Source of the DNA: CAVVGZ01 sp963841845
GTDB taxonomy: Bacteria > Chloroflexota > Anaerolineae > Anaerolineales > Anaerolineaceae
Direction of reading: 5' to 3'
Assembly (NCBI GenBank): GCA_963841845.1
Contig: CAWJEG010000009.1
Location: forward strand, 229,474 to 293,473
Length of the DNA stretch: 64,000 bases
The notes under the pieces were generated by a model. That model saw only the letters and a list, made by a program, of their open reading frames with translations, was not told the origin of the DNA and did not search any database. The position numbers were made by a program, and so were the translations under genes. Of the stretch, positions 1-9,570 are shown piece after piece. Position 1 is the stretch's first letter. Every line of letters starts with the position of its first letter.

Positions 1-723
1 GAGATAAATCTCTCTGACCAAATGATCCTGAGCCACTTCATCCGGGGTGCCAATCTTAATATTGTCTCCATTATTCAGAATCATTAATTCCTGGCAGAGC
101 CCCATGAGCACCTGCATTAAATGTTCGATGATGATTATGGTCACCGCTTTCTCGGTGTTAACCCTTTGAATTAGCTCCATGGTTGGTTCAATTTCAGATG
201 GAGCCAGTCCGGCGATTATTTCATCAAGAAGCAGTAATTTTGGTTTTGTTGCCAATGCTACTGCCAGCATCACCATTTTTTTATTAAGCAGGCTTAGATT
301 TTTAGGAGTGACATTTTCTTTTCCACTTAGACCAACAAATTTTATGATCTCCATTATGCTCTCCTTGTCACCTCCTTCCCTTGCTCCAAAGTATGCTCCA
401 ACCCTTACATTATCAAATACAGTGAGGTTCTTAAATGTAATTGGAATTTGAAATGTCCGGGCAATGCCATGCTGGCAGATCTGGTAAGGTCTGAACCCGT
501 GAATATCCAGCCCATTAAAGAATATTTCCCCAGAGCCATGGAATTTTCCGGTAATCACGTTGAACAAGGTGGTTTTTCCAGAGCCATTCGGCCCTGCTAT
601 TCCAAAAATAGATTTTTCCTGAACGTTGAAGCTTAAATTATTTACCGCAGCCAGGTTTCCGAATTTCTTGACCAGATTCTGGACACGTAATAATGACTCT
701 CTGCTAACCAGATTTTCACTCAT
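1..723 (-). CDS. Branched-chain amino acid-type ABC transporter ATP-binding protein, partial (LivG-like)
   Basis: The reading frame starts with ATG at 721-723 and stays open to the window edge, so the C-terminus (beyond about 241 residues) is missing. It would power uptake of a small organic solute from the inner face of the membrane. Visible are a Walker A GPNGSGKT at about residues 44-51, a Q-loop region (ARTFQIP), a Walker B LLLLDE and an H-loop (IIIEH). The ABC signature is poor: the usual LSxGxQ is LSLLNKK, and the residue after the Walker B glutamate is Ile instead of Pro. It lies 83 bp downstream of the substrate-binding protein gene on the same strand and is probably co-transcribed. 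Assignment to the LivG/LivF group rests on overall similarity and the partner; permease genes would lie outside the window. Confidence 0.85.
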   Translation of the reverse strand, partial: MSENLVSRESLLRVQNLVKKFGNLAAVNNLSFNVQEKSIFGIAGPNGSGKTTLFNVITGKFHGSGEIFFNGLDIHGFRPYQICQHGIARTFQIPITFKNLTVFDNVRVGAYFGAREGGDKESIMEIIKFVGLSGKENVTPKNLSLLNKKMVMLAVALATKPKLLLLDEIIAGLAPSEIEPTMELIQRVNTEKAVTIIIIEHLMQVLMGLCQELMILNNGDNIKIGTPDEVAQDHLVREIYL

Positions 724-806
724 CTTATTCTCTACCGTAATGGATTTTGATAAAGGTAGGACGTGGGGTGATATTTGATCACACCCACGTCCAAATAACA
801 ATTAGA

Positions 807-2102
807 CTATTTTATCCATGGGGGAGTCTGGAATTCGCCCCCGGCATACTTTTGAGGGAAGAGTAGGATTTGTTCGGAATTTTGGAATTGGATGGTGTGA
901 AGGGGGAAGGTTTCCTCATTCACCTCTGTTACATGGTTTTCGGGCCGGAATTTATAGGTACCGCATAATCCAGTATAAGGATTATCCACGAAGGATTGTG
1001 TAATTTCCTGGTACTTGGTAGGATCGCCGATTTTTTCAACAGTTTCAGCCCACATCATGATCATGTCATGTGCCTGGTATGGAATATAATAACCTGGTTC
1101 CCGGTCATAGGTTTCTATGAACCTTTGTTTGAATGCGTCCTTCTCTGGTCCGGGAAGCGGGCCTGCCTCAACACTGTAGATCAATCCATTGGCGTCCTCG
1201 CCGGCGAGATCAACAAATTCAGGCTGGGATGGAACATATTGCATATACATGAGTGAATTGGTTGGATCCGCAAGGAATTGTTGGAGGAAAGTGACTGCAT
1301 CAGCCGGGTTCACCGATGCCATGAAAATTAGAGCAGGATTGGCTTCGCGGATCTTGGAGAGCTGCGAACCCCATTCAACTGTACCCATCGGGAAGAGTTC
1401 GTCAACTACAACCGTCCAGCCATCGGCTGTGGCGGTTTCCCGGAATGCATCTACCACCCAAATGTTGTACTGGTAATCCTCGGTGAGTAAGGCTACCGTT
1501 TTACTTGGCCATTCATAACCAAGATTCATAAGGTTTGCATAATTTTGGATGGTATTGGCTTGTTCATCGTCGGTGTACATAAAACAATTGAAATTCTGCT
1601 CGAAATCAGCTGTAATGGCTTCGGTAGTACCATGGCTGCCGCCAGCGCTCATGTATGGGACATCGTACTTTCCAAATTCCTGAACATCTACAGCTACATT
1701 TAGATAGGATGAAAGTACATAATCAACCTTCTGATCCTCTACCAGGTATTTGGCTGCAGCAATGGCATCCTCGGCAAGCATATCCTTCGTATCAAAAACG
1801 ACAAGCTCAACCGGACGCCCAAGCACCCCACCTTTGGCATTAAGGTCGGCAACAGCCATTTCTGATCCGGCTTTGGTATCAAAACCGTCTGAGGCGGCAT
1901 ACCCGGTTAATTGGGCAGGCACCCCAATTTTTATTGGTGTCCCTGCAGGCGCACTGGTACCACCAGATTCGGCTGGTGCTTGCTCTGTTGGGGCGGCAGC
2001 TGGTGCACAGGCGGCCAGGATAAATATGGCTACAGTGATGGCAAGAATTTTCATGATGATGGAAAACTTATTCGATTTTAAGTACATCTCTATCTCCTTC
2101 AT
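807..2102 (-). CDS. ABC transporter substrate-binding lipoprotein, LivK/Peripla_BP_6 type
   Basis: 431 residues. The N-terminus has a hydrophobic signal segment ending in a lipobox (ILAAC, Cys about residue 32), followed by a low-complexity Ala/Pro/Thr/Glu linker and a type I periplasmic-binding fold that begins IKIGVPAQLTG. It would be a membrane-anchored receptor that passes a solute to a branched-chain-type ABC transporter. Two start codons each have a Shine-Dalgarno sequence: ATG at 2102 (AAGGAG upstream) and ATG at 2087 (GGAG). The longer form is given, but the shorter one makes a more usual signal peptide. The ligand cannot be read from sequence. Its neighbours, a putrescine-type aminotransferase and an Lrp regulator, hint at an amino acid or amine. 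Confidence 0.9.
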   Translation of the reverse strand: MKEIEMYLKSNKFSIIMKILAITVAIFILAACAPAAAPTEQAPAESGGTSAPAGTPIKIGVPAQLTGYAASDGFDTKAGSEMAVADLNAKGGVLGRPVELVVFDTKDMLAEDAIAAAKYLVEDQKVDYVLSSYLNVAVDVQEFGKYDVPYMSAGGSHGTTEAITADFEQNFNCFMYTDDEQANTIQNYANLMNLGYEWPSKTVALLTEDYQYNIWVVDAFRETATADGWTVVVDELFPMGTVEWGSQLSKIREANPALIFMASVNPADAVTFLQQFLADPTNSLMYMQYVPSQPEFVDLAGEDANGLIYSVEAGPLPGPEKDAFKQRFIETYDREPGYYIPYQAHDMIMMWAETVEKIGDPTKYQEITQSFVDNPYTGLCGTYKFRPENHVTEVNEETFPLHTIQFQNSEQILLFPQKYAGGEFQTPPWIK

Positions 2103-2240
2103 GTTTCAAACTCCTTTCAAATTGGTTTGTTTTGGCTGATATTTATAAATCTCGATTAGGATTATTAAAAGGCTGGCTCGTTATGTTATTCCATTAATGG
2201 TTTACCTATTATTAATACTTTCACTCTTTCAGAATGGCTC

Positions 2241-3593
2241 CTATTTTGGAGGGATTTCCAATTCCACTTCACCTAATACCCGGTCCATTGTCTCGATAAC
2301 CCGGTCCATCTCGGCATAGGTGAATACGACTGGGGGCTCCATTCGGGCAACACGGGCGTTATTGAGGTAACCACCAATTAAGATGTGGTTCTTGAACAAT
2401 CCCTTTGCTACTGCCCAACCAATGGCATCAGTTGGATATTCAATACCAATCATCAAGCCCCTGCCGCGCACATCCACAAGATAGGGGTGTCTGTCCTGCA
2501 GTTTCCTTAACCCTCCCATAAGATAATCACCCTTTACCTGGCATTGTCCTGGGACGTCATTTTCCAGAATATATTTAATGGTAGCGATTGACGCAGAACA
2601 GGCAAGTGGATTTCCGCCATAGGTTGGTGAGCCAAGAATTAATGGTTTACCAACCAGTTTCCAGAGGTGCGGCCTGGCTATTATCCCGGTGGTTGGCATT
2701 ACGCCGCCGCCAAAGGCTTTTCCAAATACAATGATATCGGGAACAACCCCCCAGCGGTCCACAGCCCAAATTGTCCCTGTTCGACCCATTCCGGACTGGA
2801 TCTCATCATCAATCAGGAAACATTCGTATTTGTCACAAATTTCACGCAGTTTGGGGAAGTAATCATCCGGCGGGATGATAATGCCTGCTTCCCCCTGGAT
2901 AGGTTCAACAATCACCGCGGCAACGGTCTCGCCAACTGCAATTAAATTGCGAATGGCAGTTTCCATAGCTTCTGCATTACCAAATTCAACATGCTGGAAT
3001 CCAGGCACCAGTGGCAGGTAGGGTTTCCGGTATGTGCCCTTTCCAGTAGCAGATAATGCCCCCATGGTTTTTCCATGGAATCCATTCACTGTAGAAATGA
3101 TATACGTTTTTTCTGAAGCCAGGCGAGCCAGTTTTAAGGCGATTTCAATAGCTTCTGCTCCTCCATTATTAAAGAAGCAGTATTGCAGATCTCCCGGACT
3201 TATCAGGGAGACCAGGTGGGAAAGGTACCCCCTGAGTGGATCAAGCAGATCCTGGCTGCACAGTGCATAACGATTGATCTGGTGTTGGATCGCATTGATG
3301 ATCTCCGGATTTTTATGTCCACATAAGAAGACACCATTACCACCCATACAATCCAGATAATCTACCCCATGTGAATCAGTAAAATAGGAATCATGATCAG
3401 ACCATTCAACAACAGTAGCATCAGTGGAAACACATTTGCGGTAGGTCTCATAACCTGGAGCCAAGTGATCTGTATAATATTTGGCAGCATCGACAACAAC
3501 CATATCCTGCTCTTGAGGACTTATCTCAGATTTAGTAATTAATCCATACGCCTTGCGGGAGAGACTAAGTGCTTCATCAAATTTTATATCCAT
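2241..3593 (-). CDS. Class III aminotransferase, putrescine aminotransferase-like
   Basis: 450 residues, the usual length for this family. It is a PLP-dependent fold-type I enzyme: the PLP-binding lysine is in FGKAFGGG (about K292), the pyridine-contacting Asp is in LIDDE (about residue 262), and a GFHGKTMGALS loop matches class III enzymes. From memory, the whole length resembles E. coli PatA/YgjG (SQDLLDPLR, EPIQGE and GGNPLACSA are shared), which moves the amino group of putrescine or cadaverine to 2-oxoglutarate. Substrate is therefore a good guess but not proven; other omega-amino acids are possible. A strong GGAGG lies 7 nt before the ATG. It sits between the Lrp regulator and the transporter genes on the same strand. 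Confidence 0.88.
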   Translation of the reverse strand: MDIKFDEALSLSRKAYGLITKSEISPQEQDMVVVDAAKYYTDHLAPGYETYRKCVSTDATVVEWSDHDSYFTDSHGVDYLDCMGGNGVFLCGHKNPEIINAIQHQINRYALCSQDLLDPLRGYLSHLVSLISPGDLQYCFFNNGGAEAIEIALKLARLASEKTYIISTVNGFHGKTMGALSATGKGTYRKPYLPLVPGFQHVEFGNAEAMETAIRNLIAVGETVAAVIVEPIQGEAGIIIPPDDYFPKLREICDKYECFLIDDEIQSGMGRTGTIWAVDRWGVVPDIIVFGKAFGGGVMPTTGIIARPHLWKLVGKPLILGSPTYGGNPLACSASIATIKYILENDVPGQCQVKGDYLMGGLRKLQDRHPYLVDVRGRGLMIGIEYPTDAIGWAVAKGLFKNHILIGGYLNNARVARMEPPVVFTYAEMDRVIETMDRVLGEVELEIPPK

Positions 3594-3953
3594 TTATTTT
3601 CCTCCAATTTATTGAATAATAAGGATTAATCATGTTTCAAAATTGATCACAATGAAGAATGTCAGTTGATATTTCCCGGCGATAAACCAAGTTTATTTTC
3701 GTCATCGGCTATTCCATCGAAATTAAGAAATTTAATTATTGGTTCAGCTACATTATGGCCTGTGAAGTCATCATCTATTTTCCATAAAGCTCCAAAATAC
3801 TATTTATTTTTTAAGGTCTTTATGTTGTGTAGCCAGAGTTCTTTACTTGAAAAATCAGCCAAAATCCCGGTTACCTACCAGTACTATTTTTCCAACCATG
3901 GGGGAGATCCCCAAAAAGGATGGTAACTTTGCGGACCGGGATAACTATCGTGA
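3594..3953. other. Intergenic region, AT-rich, no gene recognised
   Basis: About 360 bp between the Lrp regulator and the aminotransferase. A short open frame on the plus strand (3666-3926) has no ribosome binding site or recognisable motif and is probably chance. The region presumably holds the aminotransferase promoter and possible Lrp sites. I see no convincing sigma-70 pair. Confidence 0.5.
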
Positions 3954-4988
3954 TCAGGCATGCTCGCTTACTTCATTGAGACTTTCTTTGTAGATAGATT
4001 CAGGAATTTGCCAGTCATAGCTATCTTTGAAAACCTGCACAACCACAGAGGTTGAAGTTCTGATGATCCCTGGAACTTTGTGAATCACATCGGAGACGAA
4101 ACGATATAGCTCCTGGATATCCTGGACGCAAACCTGTACATTGATGTGCGATCCATCAATAGCGCACGCAACCCAGCTGGTTTGTTCGAGCTCTGCCAAT
4201 CGCAAGGCAGCATCAAATAACGGCATCGATTCGACCTGGACATCAATATCTGCCTTAACAGGGAACCCCACTTTTTCAGGGTTTACAATCGCAGTAATCC
4301 GAATAACATCCTGATTCACCAACATTTCTATCCGGCTGCTGATTGAACGCGGCGAAATATTTCCAATGCGCCTGGCAATACTTGCAGCGGATATGAGCGG
4401 ATCCTCCATGAGAAAATTTACAATTGTGAAATCAACCGCATCGATTTTCCGGGGGAGTAATCGACGTGAAAAATAGGGTGGTTTTCTAGGTGGGATCAAA
4501 CCAGGTACGATTGAATCCGGGATCTGCCAGTGATATATATCCTTTAACTGGAGGGGGACTACTTCAGTGGTTGTCTCTTTAACGCCAGGCAGGGACGCTA
4601 TTTGATTAGAGATTGTCGTATAAAGATCGATATTATCCCGTGCATGGATCGTAATGCCAATGTCATGATTACCGAGGGTGTTGCAAACGTAACTGACAGA
4701 TTCCAGGCAGACCATTTTCTCTGCAATAGATCGTATGGATCCGGTCTCAACTCGCAGAAAGACATTAGCCATAACCGGAAAGCCTACCTTACCAGGGATA
4801 ATAACAGTGCTCAGCCGAATTATGTTTTTTGAAAGGAGTCGATTGATCCGATAACGGATCATTGATATCGTTGAATCGGGAATCCGGTTGGATATAACAG
4901 GATTAGACATCCGGCCATCTTCCATCAGAAGGCGGATAATTGTTTGATCTATGGAATCAATCGTGCTCATCGGAATATTATAATCCAT
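3954..4988 (-). CDS. Tandem-duplicated Lrp/AsnC-family transcriptional regulator
   Basis: 344 residues, about twice the length of a normal Lrp/AsnC protein. The protein reads as two complete HTH plus RAM (ligand-sensing) units. Unit one is about residues 8-160 and unit two about 178-335. Matching pieces include VGFPVMANVFLRVE against VGFPVKADIDVQVE, and YHWQIPDSI against YDWQIPESI at the end of each unit. Each begins with an AsnC-type helix (DQTIIRLLMEDGR and DFTIVNFLMEDP). Lrp proteins sense amino acids and bind DNA as dimers or octamers, so a fused pair would bind as an intramolecular dimer. It is upstream of, and co-oriented with, the aminotransferase and transporter genes and is their likely regulator (inference). 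The start is uncertain: no strong ribosome site precedes the ATG at 4988 or the one at codon 7. Confidence 0.85.
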   Translation of the reverse strand: MDYNIPMSTIDSIDQTIIRLLMEDGRMSNPVISNRIPDSTISMIRYRINRLLSKNIIRLSTVIIPGKVGFPVMANVFLRVETGSIRSIAEKMVCLESVSYVCNTLGNHDIGITIHARDNIDLYTTISNQIASLPGVKETTTEVVPLQLKDIYHWQIPDSIVPGLIPPRKPPYFSRRLLPRKIDAVDFTIVNFLMEDPLISAASIARRIGNISPRSISSRIEMLVNQDVIRITAIVNPEKVGFPVKADIDVQVESMPLFDAALRLAELEQTSWVACAIDGSHINVQVCVQDIQELYRFVSDVIHKVPGIIRTSTSVVVQVFKDSYDWQIPESIYKESLNEVSEHA

Positions 4989-5368
4989 TTTAAGGGATAT
5001 AAATATATTACAATTTTTAGCCGATCATGTCAAGCATCCTGTAAATAATTACGGATTATGATGTAAAATTACTTAATTCTTAACCGAAAACGCGTACAAA
5101 CGAGAATTGGATGCCGAAACAGCCATGATTCCGGAATTCCAAACAATCAACTTTATTTGCCAGAATCCTGGCTTGTTTTACCAATCAGTAAATGTTTGTT
5201 GATTCAGTGCCTGATACGACAAGCGGTGTTATTTGACTAAGATGATGGAATACTGTTCGTTGGTGATTGCAACAACTACTGCTGATATGTATAAGCCTAT
5301 GTTTTTTCTACCTGGACTAATATCTAAATTTCTAATTGGTAACCTGTTCACTTGCCCTTAAAAATTTA

Positions 5369-5398
5369 TTTACCCATTTCGGCGATTCTTTGTATAAT
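5369..5398 (+). promoter_or_regulatory. Putative sigma-70 promoter for the aldehyde oxidoreductase gene
   Basis: A -35 box TTTACC (5369-5374) and a perfect -10 TATAAT (5393-5398) are 18 bp apart. The expected start of transcription is about 55 nt before the ATG at 5460. The rest of the 470-bp gap (4989-5459) shows no gene. Confidence 0.55.
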
Positions 5399-5459
5399 TC
5401 TTATAAAATCCCTTGTTTCTTTTTAATGACCAATCTGTGAGAATAATTTGGAGGTAATC

Positions 5460-7365
5460 ATGCCCATCAGTGCCAACGGAAAAATTTTGCATGTAGATCT
5501 TTCAAATAAAAGGTTGTTGGTTGAAGAACCGCCGGAGAGCTTTTTACCGGAAATATATTGGAGGGTCTGCAATGGGTCTTTCATACATTCTGAAAGAACT
5601 TAAACCAGGTATTGACCCGCTTGGTCCCGATAATATCTTAACCCTGATGTTGTCGGTACTCACCGGAGCCCCAATATCTGGACAAAGCCGCATGACTGCC
5701 AGCGCTAAATCTCCCCTGACAGGGGCGGTTGGAGATTCCCAATGTGGCGGTTTTTTTCCGGCTGAGATGAAATTTTCCGGTTTTGACGGCATTGTTGTTA
5801 GAGGTAAGGCGGCTCATCCCGTTTATTTATGGCTGCATGACGGCGAGGCAGAAATAAGGGATGCATCACATCTATGGGGGAAGACAGCATCCCGGGTTGA
5901 GGACGTATTGAGAGAAGAATTGAATGATGAAAAAATTGAAATTGCTCAATGTGGCCCAGCCGGTGAGAAGCTGGTGAAATTGGCCGCCATCATAAACATG
6001 GCTAACCGCGCCAATGGACGTACCGGTATGGGTGCAGTGATGGGATCCAAAAATTTAAAAGCCGTAGTTGTGAAAGGAAGGACCAGGAAGATTAACCTGG
6101 CGGATGGAAAACGATTAAATGAACTTGCCAGGGAGGGTACCGTCCTGCGGAAAGAAAATGGTGACATCGAAAATCTACATATTGACGGTACTGCAGGTGT
6201 TGTATCAGGCCAGCATTTGGATGGAGGATTGCCGACCCGCAACTTTTCCGAGGGTCAATTTGAAGGCTTTGAAAAACTATCCGGAGAGACCATGACGGAA
6301 ACCATCCTGGCTGAACGTGATTCTTGCTTTGCCTGCAGTGTTCGCTGCAAGCGGGTGGTAGAGACGGAGTGGAATGGCAATCCTGTGGTCAAACGTAATG
6401 GCGGCCCCGAGTATGAAACGGTGGCTACCCTTGGATCGTACTGCGGAGTGGATAACCTGGCTGCAGTTGCCTATGGCAACCAATTGTGTAATGAGTATGG
6501 ATTGGACACGATAGGCACCGGGGCAACCATTGCCTGGGCAATGGAATGTTTTGAAAATGGTGTTCTAACTGAGGCAGAAATCGGATATCCTTTGAGGTTT
6601 GGTGATGACAAAGCGATGATCCGTACCATCCTGCAGATTGCCACAAGAGAAGGGTTTGGAGATACCCTGGCGGAGGGTTCGCGCCGGGCGGCCAATCATT
6701 TAGGGAAGGGGCATGCTTTCCTGATTGATGCCAAAGGGGCTGAGGCTCCTGCCCATATGCCGCAGGTAAAAAAGAGTCTCGGATTGATCTACTCGGTGAA
6801 TCCGTTTGGAGCCGACCACCAATCGCATGAACATGATCCAAACGTAGAGGATGGGGCATGCGATCGTTCAAAAGTGAGAATGAAGCTGCTCGGTTTTGAG
6901 AATACCCTCCCCAAGAAATCCATGGGGGAAGATAAAGTGCGTTATGCACTCACTACCCAGTATATCTACTCCTTTACGGATTCCGCTGATTTATGCCAAT
7001 TTGTTTTTGGCCCCGGATGGCAATTATACGGTCCGGATCACATGGTTGAGATAGTTAAAGCAGTCACGGGTTGGCAGGATTTTGACCTGGAGGAGCTGCT
7101 GCTGGTAGGTAAACGGCGGCTGAACATGATGCGTGTATTCAATGCGCGCGAAGGATTCACCCGTGAAAATGACAGGCTGGCGGAAAAATTTTTCAAACCC
7201 CTTAAAGGGACCGGACCAAGTGCCGGGGTTGCAGTTGATGAAGAGGTGATCGAGGAAGCAAAGACAATTTATTACAGGCTTGCCGGTTGGGAGGAAACCA
7301 CTGGTAATCCAACCCCCGAGCAGCTTGCCAAACTCGGATTGGCTGAACTGGCGGGAAGCTACTAA
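5460..7365 (+). CDS. Tungsten-containing aldehyde:ferredoxin oxidoreductase, with a frameshift near 5541
   Basis: AOR-family enzyme of about 634 residues once a frameshift is corrected. It oxidises aldehydes to carboxylic acids in the cytoplasm, passing electrons to ferredoxin. The true start is ATG at 5460 with GGAGGT 5 nt upstream; it gives MPISANGKILHVDLS. Frame is lost at the five-T run 5541-5545: removing one T restores ESFYRKYIGGSAMG and joins it to the long frame ending at 7365. The [4Fe-4S] ligands appear as CFACSVRC (CxxCxxxC) plus a later DLCQF. Tungstopterin-binding features include GRTGMGAVMGSKNLKAV. The gene stands alone between its own promoter and terminator, divergent from the Lrp-aminotransferase cluster. 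That cluster could supply aldehydes from amine breakdown (inference). Confidence 0.9.
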
Positions 7366-7390
7366 ATTTAATTAGAAAGACTGGTTCTGC

Positions 7391-7427
7391 CAGCGAGGGA
7401 TGAAGACCTTCATCCCTCGCTGTTTTT
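7391..7427 (+). terminator. Rho-independent terminator after the aldehyde oxidoreductase gene
   Basis: A 15-bp perfect stem CAGCGAGGGATGAAG (7391-7405) pairs with its complement at 7408-7422 and is followed by five T. It lies 26 nt after the stop codon. The remaining 240 bp to the next gene holds nothing I recognise. Confidence 0.85.
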
Positions 7428-7670
7428 AGTGGGGTCAGACTAAGGCATAAATTACCATTGTAAGCCGCTCAAAAGAAATTGATCATCAACTGGCTGCAGA
7501 TCAATACTGTAACCGAATAAAACCAGCTAACACATAAATATTAAGACCCTCGGGAAATAAAAACCTTGTTCAGGATGCGATTGATTCGTATTTCTTTGCG
7601 AAAAACAACCCCCTGAATAATTTCATGGATTGATCTGTGACAATGAAAATCCGACCAGGGGTGGGGCAGA

Positions 7671-8453
7671 CTAGAAGGATACTGCCAGCAAAATTGAAAG
7701 AAGGATAAATTCGATCAGCGCAAAAAGTAGATACCTGGGGAATGATTTTTTCTCGTCCAGCACCAACCGCTGAGGATCTCCAGTTATTTTATAAGCCGCA
7801 CCGGCAAACCAGGCGAAAATTAACCCTCCAACCAGTCCACCGAGGTGTCCCCAATTATCAATACGCGGGGAAAGGCCGAGAGTAAGATTGATGAGGGTAA
7901 TCGTGATGATATTGATCAGTAAAGGACGTGCTTTCTTCCCGAAAAGGAACCGGTTTTGATAGATGAAAATTCCCTGAGCACCTATCAACCCAAAGATAGA
8001 AGTGGATGCACCCAGGGATGGCTCTGGTGAAAGAATAAATGAAAAGACATTTCCGGCATACCCTGCCAGGAGATACAAAACAAGAAATCGCAAATTCCCG
8101 TAGTAAGCCTCAAGTCCTGGACCAATAATATAGAGTGCATACATATTAAAAGCGATATGGATAAAGGAGCCATGCAGGAATATGGGAGTTATCAGCCGCC
8201 AGAATTCACCTTCCCGAATTAAGTTATTATATTTGGCTGCCCAGAAAATCAGGAGATCATCATTCAACAGGAACTGGCTGGCCATTTGCAGCAGGAAGAC
8301 GAAAATGGTAATCCCGATGAGTGAATAACTGACGCGGGGTTTTGCGGGTTTAATCTGCAGGATCAATGCCTGGGGCTGGGGTTGCACCGTATTTGGCGAT
8401 TGCGGTGGATAGTCTAGGTTGTCCTGGGGGTTGACTGGAGGTTGGTAGGTCAT
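7671..8453 (-). CDS. Rhomboid-family intramembrane serine protease
   Basis: 260 residues. A Pro/Gln-rich cytoplasmic N-terminus (about 35 residues) is followed by roughly six membrane segments. The catalytic serine is in GASTSIFG (about S150) and the catalytic histidine in WGHLGG (about H203). The HGSFIHIAFNMYAL segment (His94, His99, Asn103) gives the oxyanion-side residues typical of rhomboids. Such enzymes cut membrane proteins within or near a transmembrane helix; the substrate is unknown. The ATG overlaps the TGA of guanylate kinase (ATGA, 4 nt), so the two genes are co-translated. Confidence 0.92.
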   Translation of the reverse strand: MTYQPPVNPQDNLDYPPQSPNTVQPQPQALILQIKPAKPRVSYSLIGITIFVFLLQMASQFLLNDDLLIFWAAKYNNLIREGEFWRLITPIFLHGSFIHIAFNMYALYIIGPGLEAYYGNLRFLVLYLLAGYAGNVFSFILSPEPSLGASTSIFGLIGAQGIFIYQNRFLFGKKARPLLINIITITLINLTLGLSPRIDNWGHLGGLVGGLIFAWFAGAAYKITGDPQRLVLDEKKSFPRYLLFALIEFILLSILLAVSF

Positions 8454-9079
8454 AGCGAAAATTTTCGATGATTTGTCCGGTGATGTTCTGCTTCAATAAT
8501 AGAAACAATTGTGTCCACTGCTTTTTCAAGTTGTAACGCGGCATTGATCACGATGTAATCAAATTCCTGGATATGCTGCATTTCATTCTGAACAGTTTCA
8601 ATCCGTACCCGGAGTGATTCTTCATTTTCGGTTTTTCGGTTATGGAGGCGGTCAAACCACTCCTGGATATTTCTTGGAATCAGGAAGATCAGAACGGATT
8701 CAGGGAAGAGTTTTTTCATTTTTGCTGCTCCCTGAACGTCCAGACGCATGATGATATCTTGCTGGCTAGCTATCGCATCCACGATCTGAGATTTTGGTAT
8801 ACCCTTGTAATCCGTGTATACCAGCGAGTTTTCAATGAATCCACCTTGCTCAATGAGCAATTTGAACTCTTCCTGGGAATAAAAAATGTAATCCTCCCCG
8901 GGAATTTCTTCCGGTCTGGGTGCCCTTGTTGTGGCTGTCACCACGAAATGGATAGGCAGGCCTCTTTGTCTAAGTGATTTTAATACTGTGTCTTTTCCGA
9001 CGCCTGAAGGACCGGATACAATGATCATTAATGGCTGGGGGTGCAGTACTTCAAATGACAAGGATTCATCAATTATCAA
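8450..9079 (-). CDS. gmk: Guanylate kinase
   Basis: Phosphorylates GMP to GDP with ATP. The P-loop is SGPSGVGKD, and the GMP-binding part contains TTRAPRPEEIPGEDYIF. The frame is open from a possible ATG at 9166, but that start overlaps the start of the divergent zinc-ribbon gene. A TTG at 9079 with GAGGT just upstream gives about 209 residues, close to the family norm, and keeps the HPQPL lead-in before the P-loop. ATG at 9028 would give 192 residues and is also possible. The stop overlaps the rhomboid start. Confidence 0.92.
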   Translation of the reverse strand: MIIDESLSFEVLHPQPLMIIVSGPSGVGKDTVLKSLRQRGLPIHFVVTATTRAPRPEEIPGEDYIFYSQEEFKLLIEQGGFIENSLVYTDYKGIPKSQIVDAIASQQDIIMRLDVQGAAKMKKLFPESVLIFLIPRNIQEWFDRLHNRKTENEESLRVRIETVQNEMQHIQEFDYIVINAALQLEKAVDTIVSIIEAEHHRTNHRKFSL

Positions 9080-9159
9080 GGATACCTCGAAATAAATTGC
9101 TGAAATGAATTCAGGATGATTATAATAGATAACAGTATATCTATCACCCGGAGAATTAA

Positions 9160-9570
9160 ATGCCAAACTACGAATACCGTTGTCTGGATTGCAACGCCAG
9201 GTTTGAAATTTTTATGTCCTATAGCGAATACGGGAAAAGGCAGGTAGTCTGTCCAAAGTGCGGGAGCGAAAATTGCACAAGGAGGATCGGTAAAATCCGC
9301 TTTGCCCGTTCAGAAGATAGCCGTATGGATGAGTTTTCTGATATGGATAATTTCGATGGATTGGAGGATGATCCGGTTGCCCTGGGCAGGATGATGCGAA
9401 AAATGAGTAAAGAAGTGGGAGAGGAAATGCCCTCTGAGTTTAATGAAGTAGTTGGCAGGTTAGAAGCCGGTCAATCTCCAGAGCAAATTGAACGCGATCT
9501 GCCTGATTTGGGATCTGAACCTGGAGGAATGGGCGGTTTTGGCGGCGACTCCTTTGATGATGAGGACTAA
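9160..9570 (+). CDS. FmdB/CxxC-type zinc ribbon protein
   Basis: 136 residues. The N-terminus begins MPNYEYRCLDCNARFE, with a second CPKCGSENC pair, forming the single zinc ribbon of the FmdB regulatory family. The remainder is acidic and ends in a Gly/Asp-rich tail. Function in this family is not settled; a regulatory or nucleic-acid-binding role is proposed for some members. GGAG lies 6 nt before the ATG. It is divergent from gmk and converges on the next gene with a 4-nt stop overlap. Confidence 0.85.
   Translation: MPNYEYRCLDCNARFEIFMSYSEYGKRQVVCPKCGSENCTRRIGKIRFARSEDSRMDEFSDMDNFDGLEDDPVALGRMMRKMSKEVGEEMPSEFNEVVGRLEAGQSPEQIERDLPDLGSEPGGMGGFGGDSFDDED

Noticed and set aside
3666..3926. A plus-strand frame of about 86 codons in the Lrp-aminotransferase gap
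   Set aside because: No start signal, no known motif, AT-rich chance frame.
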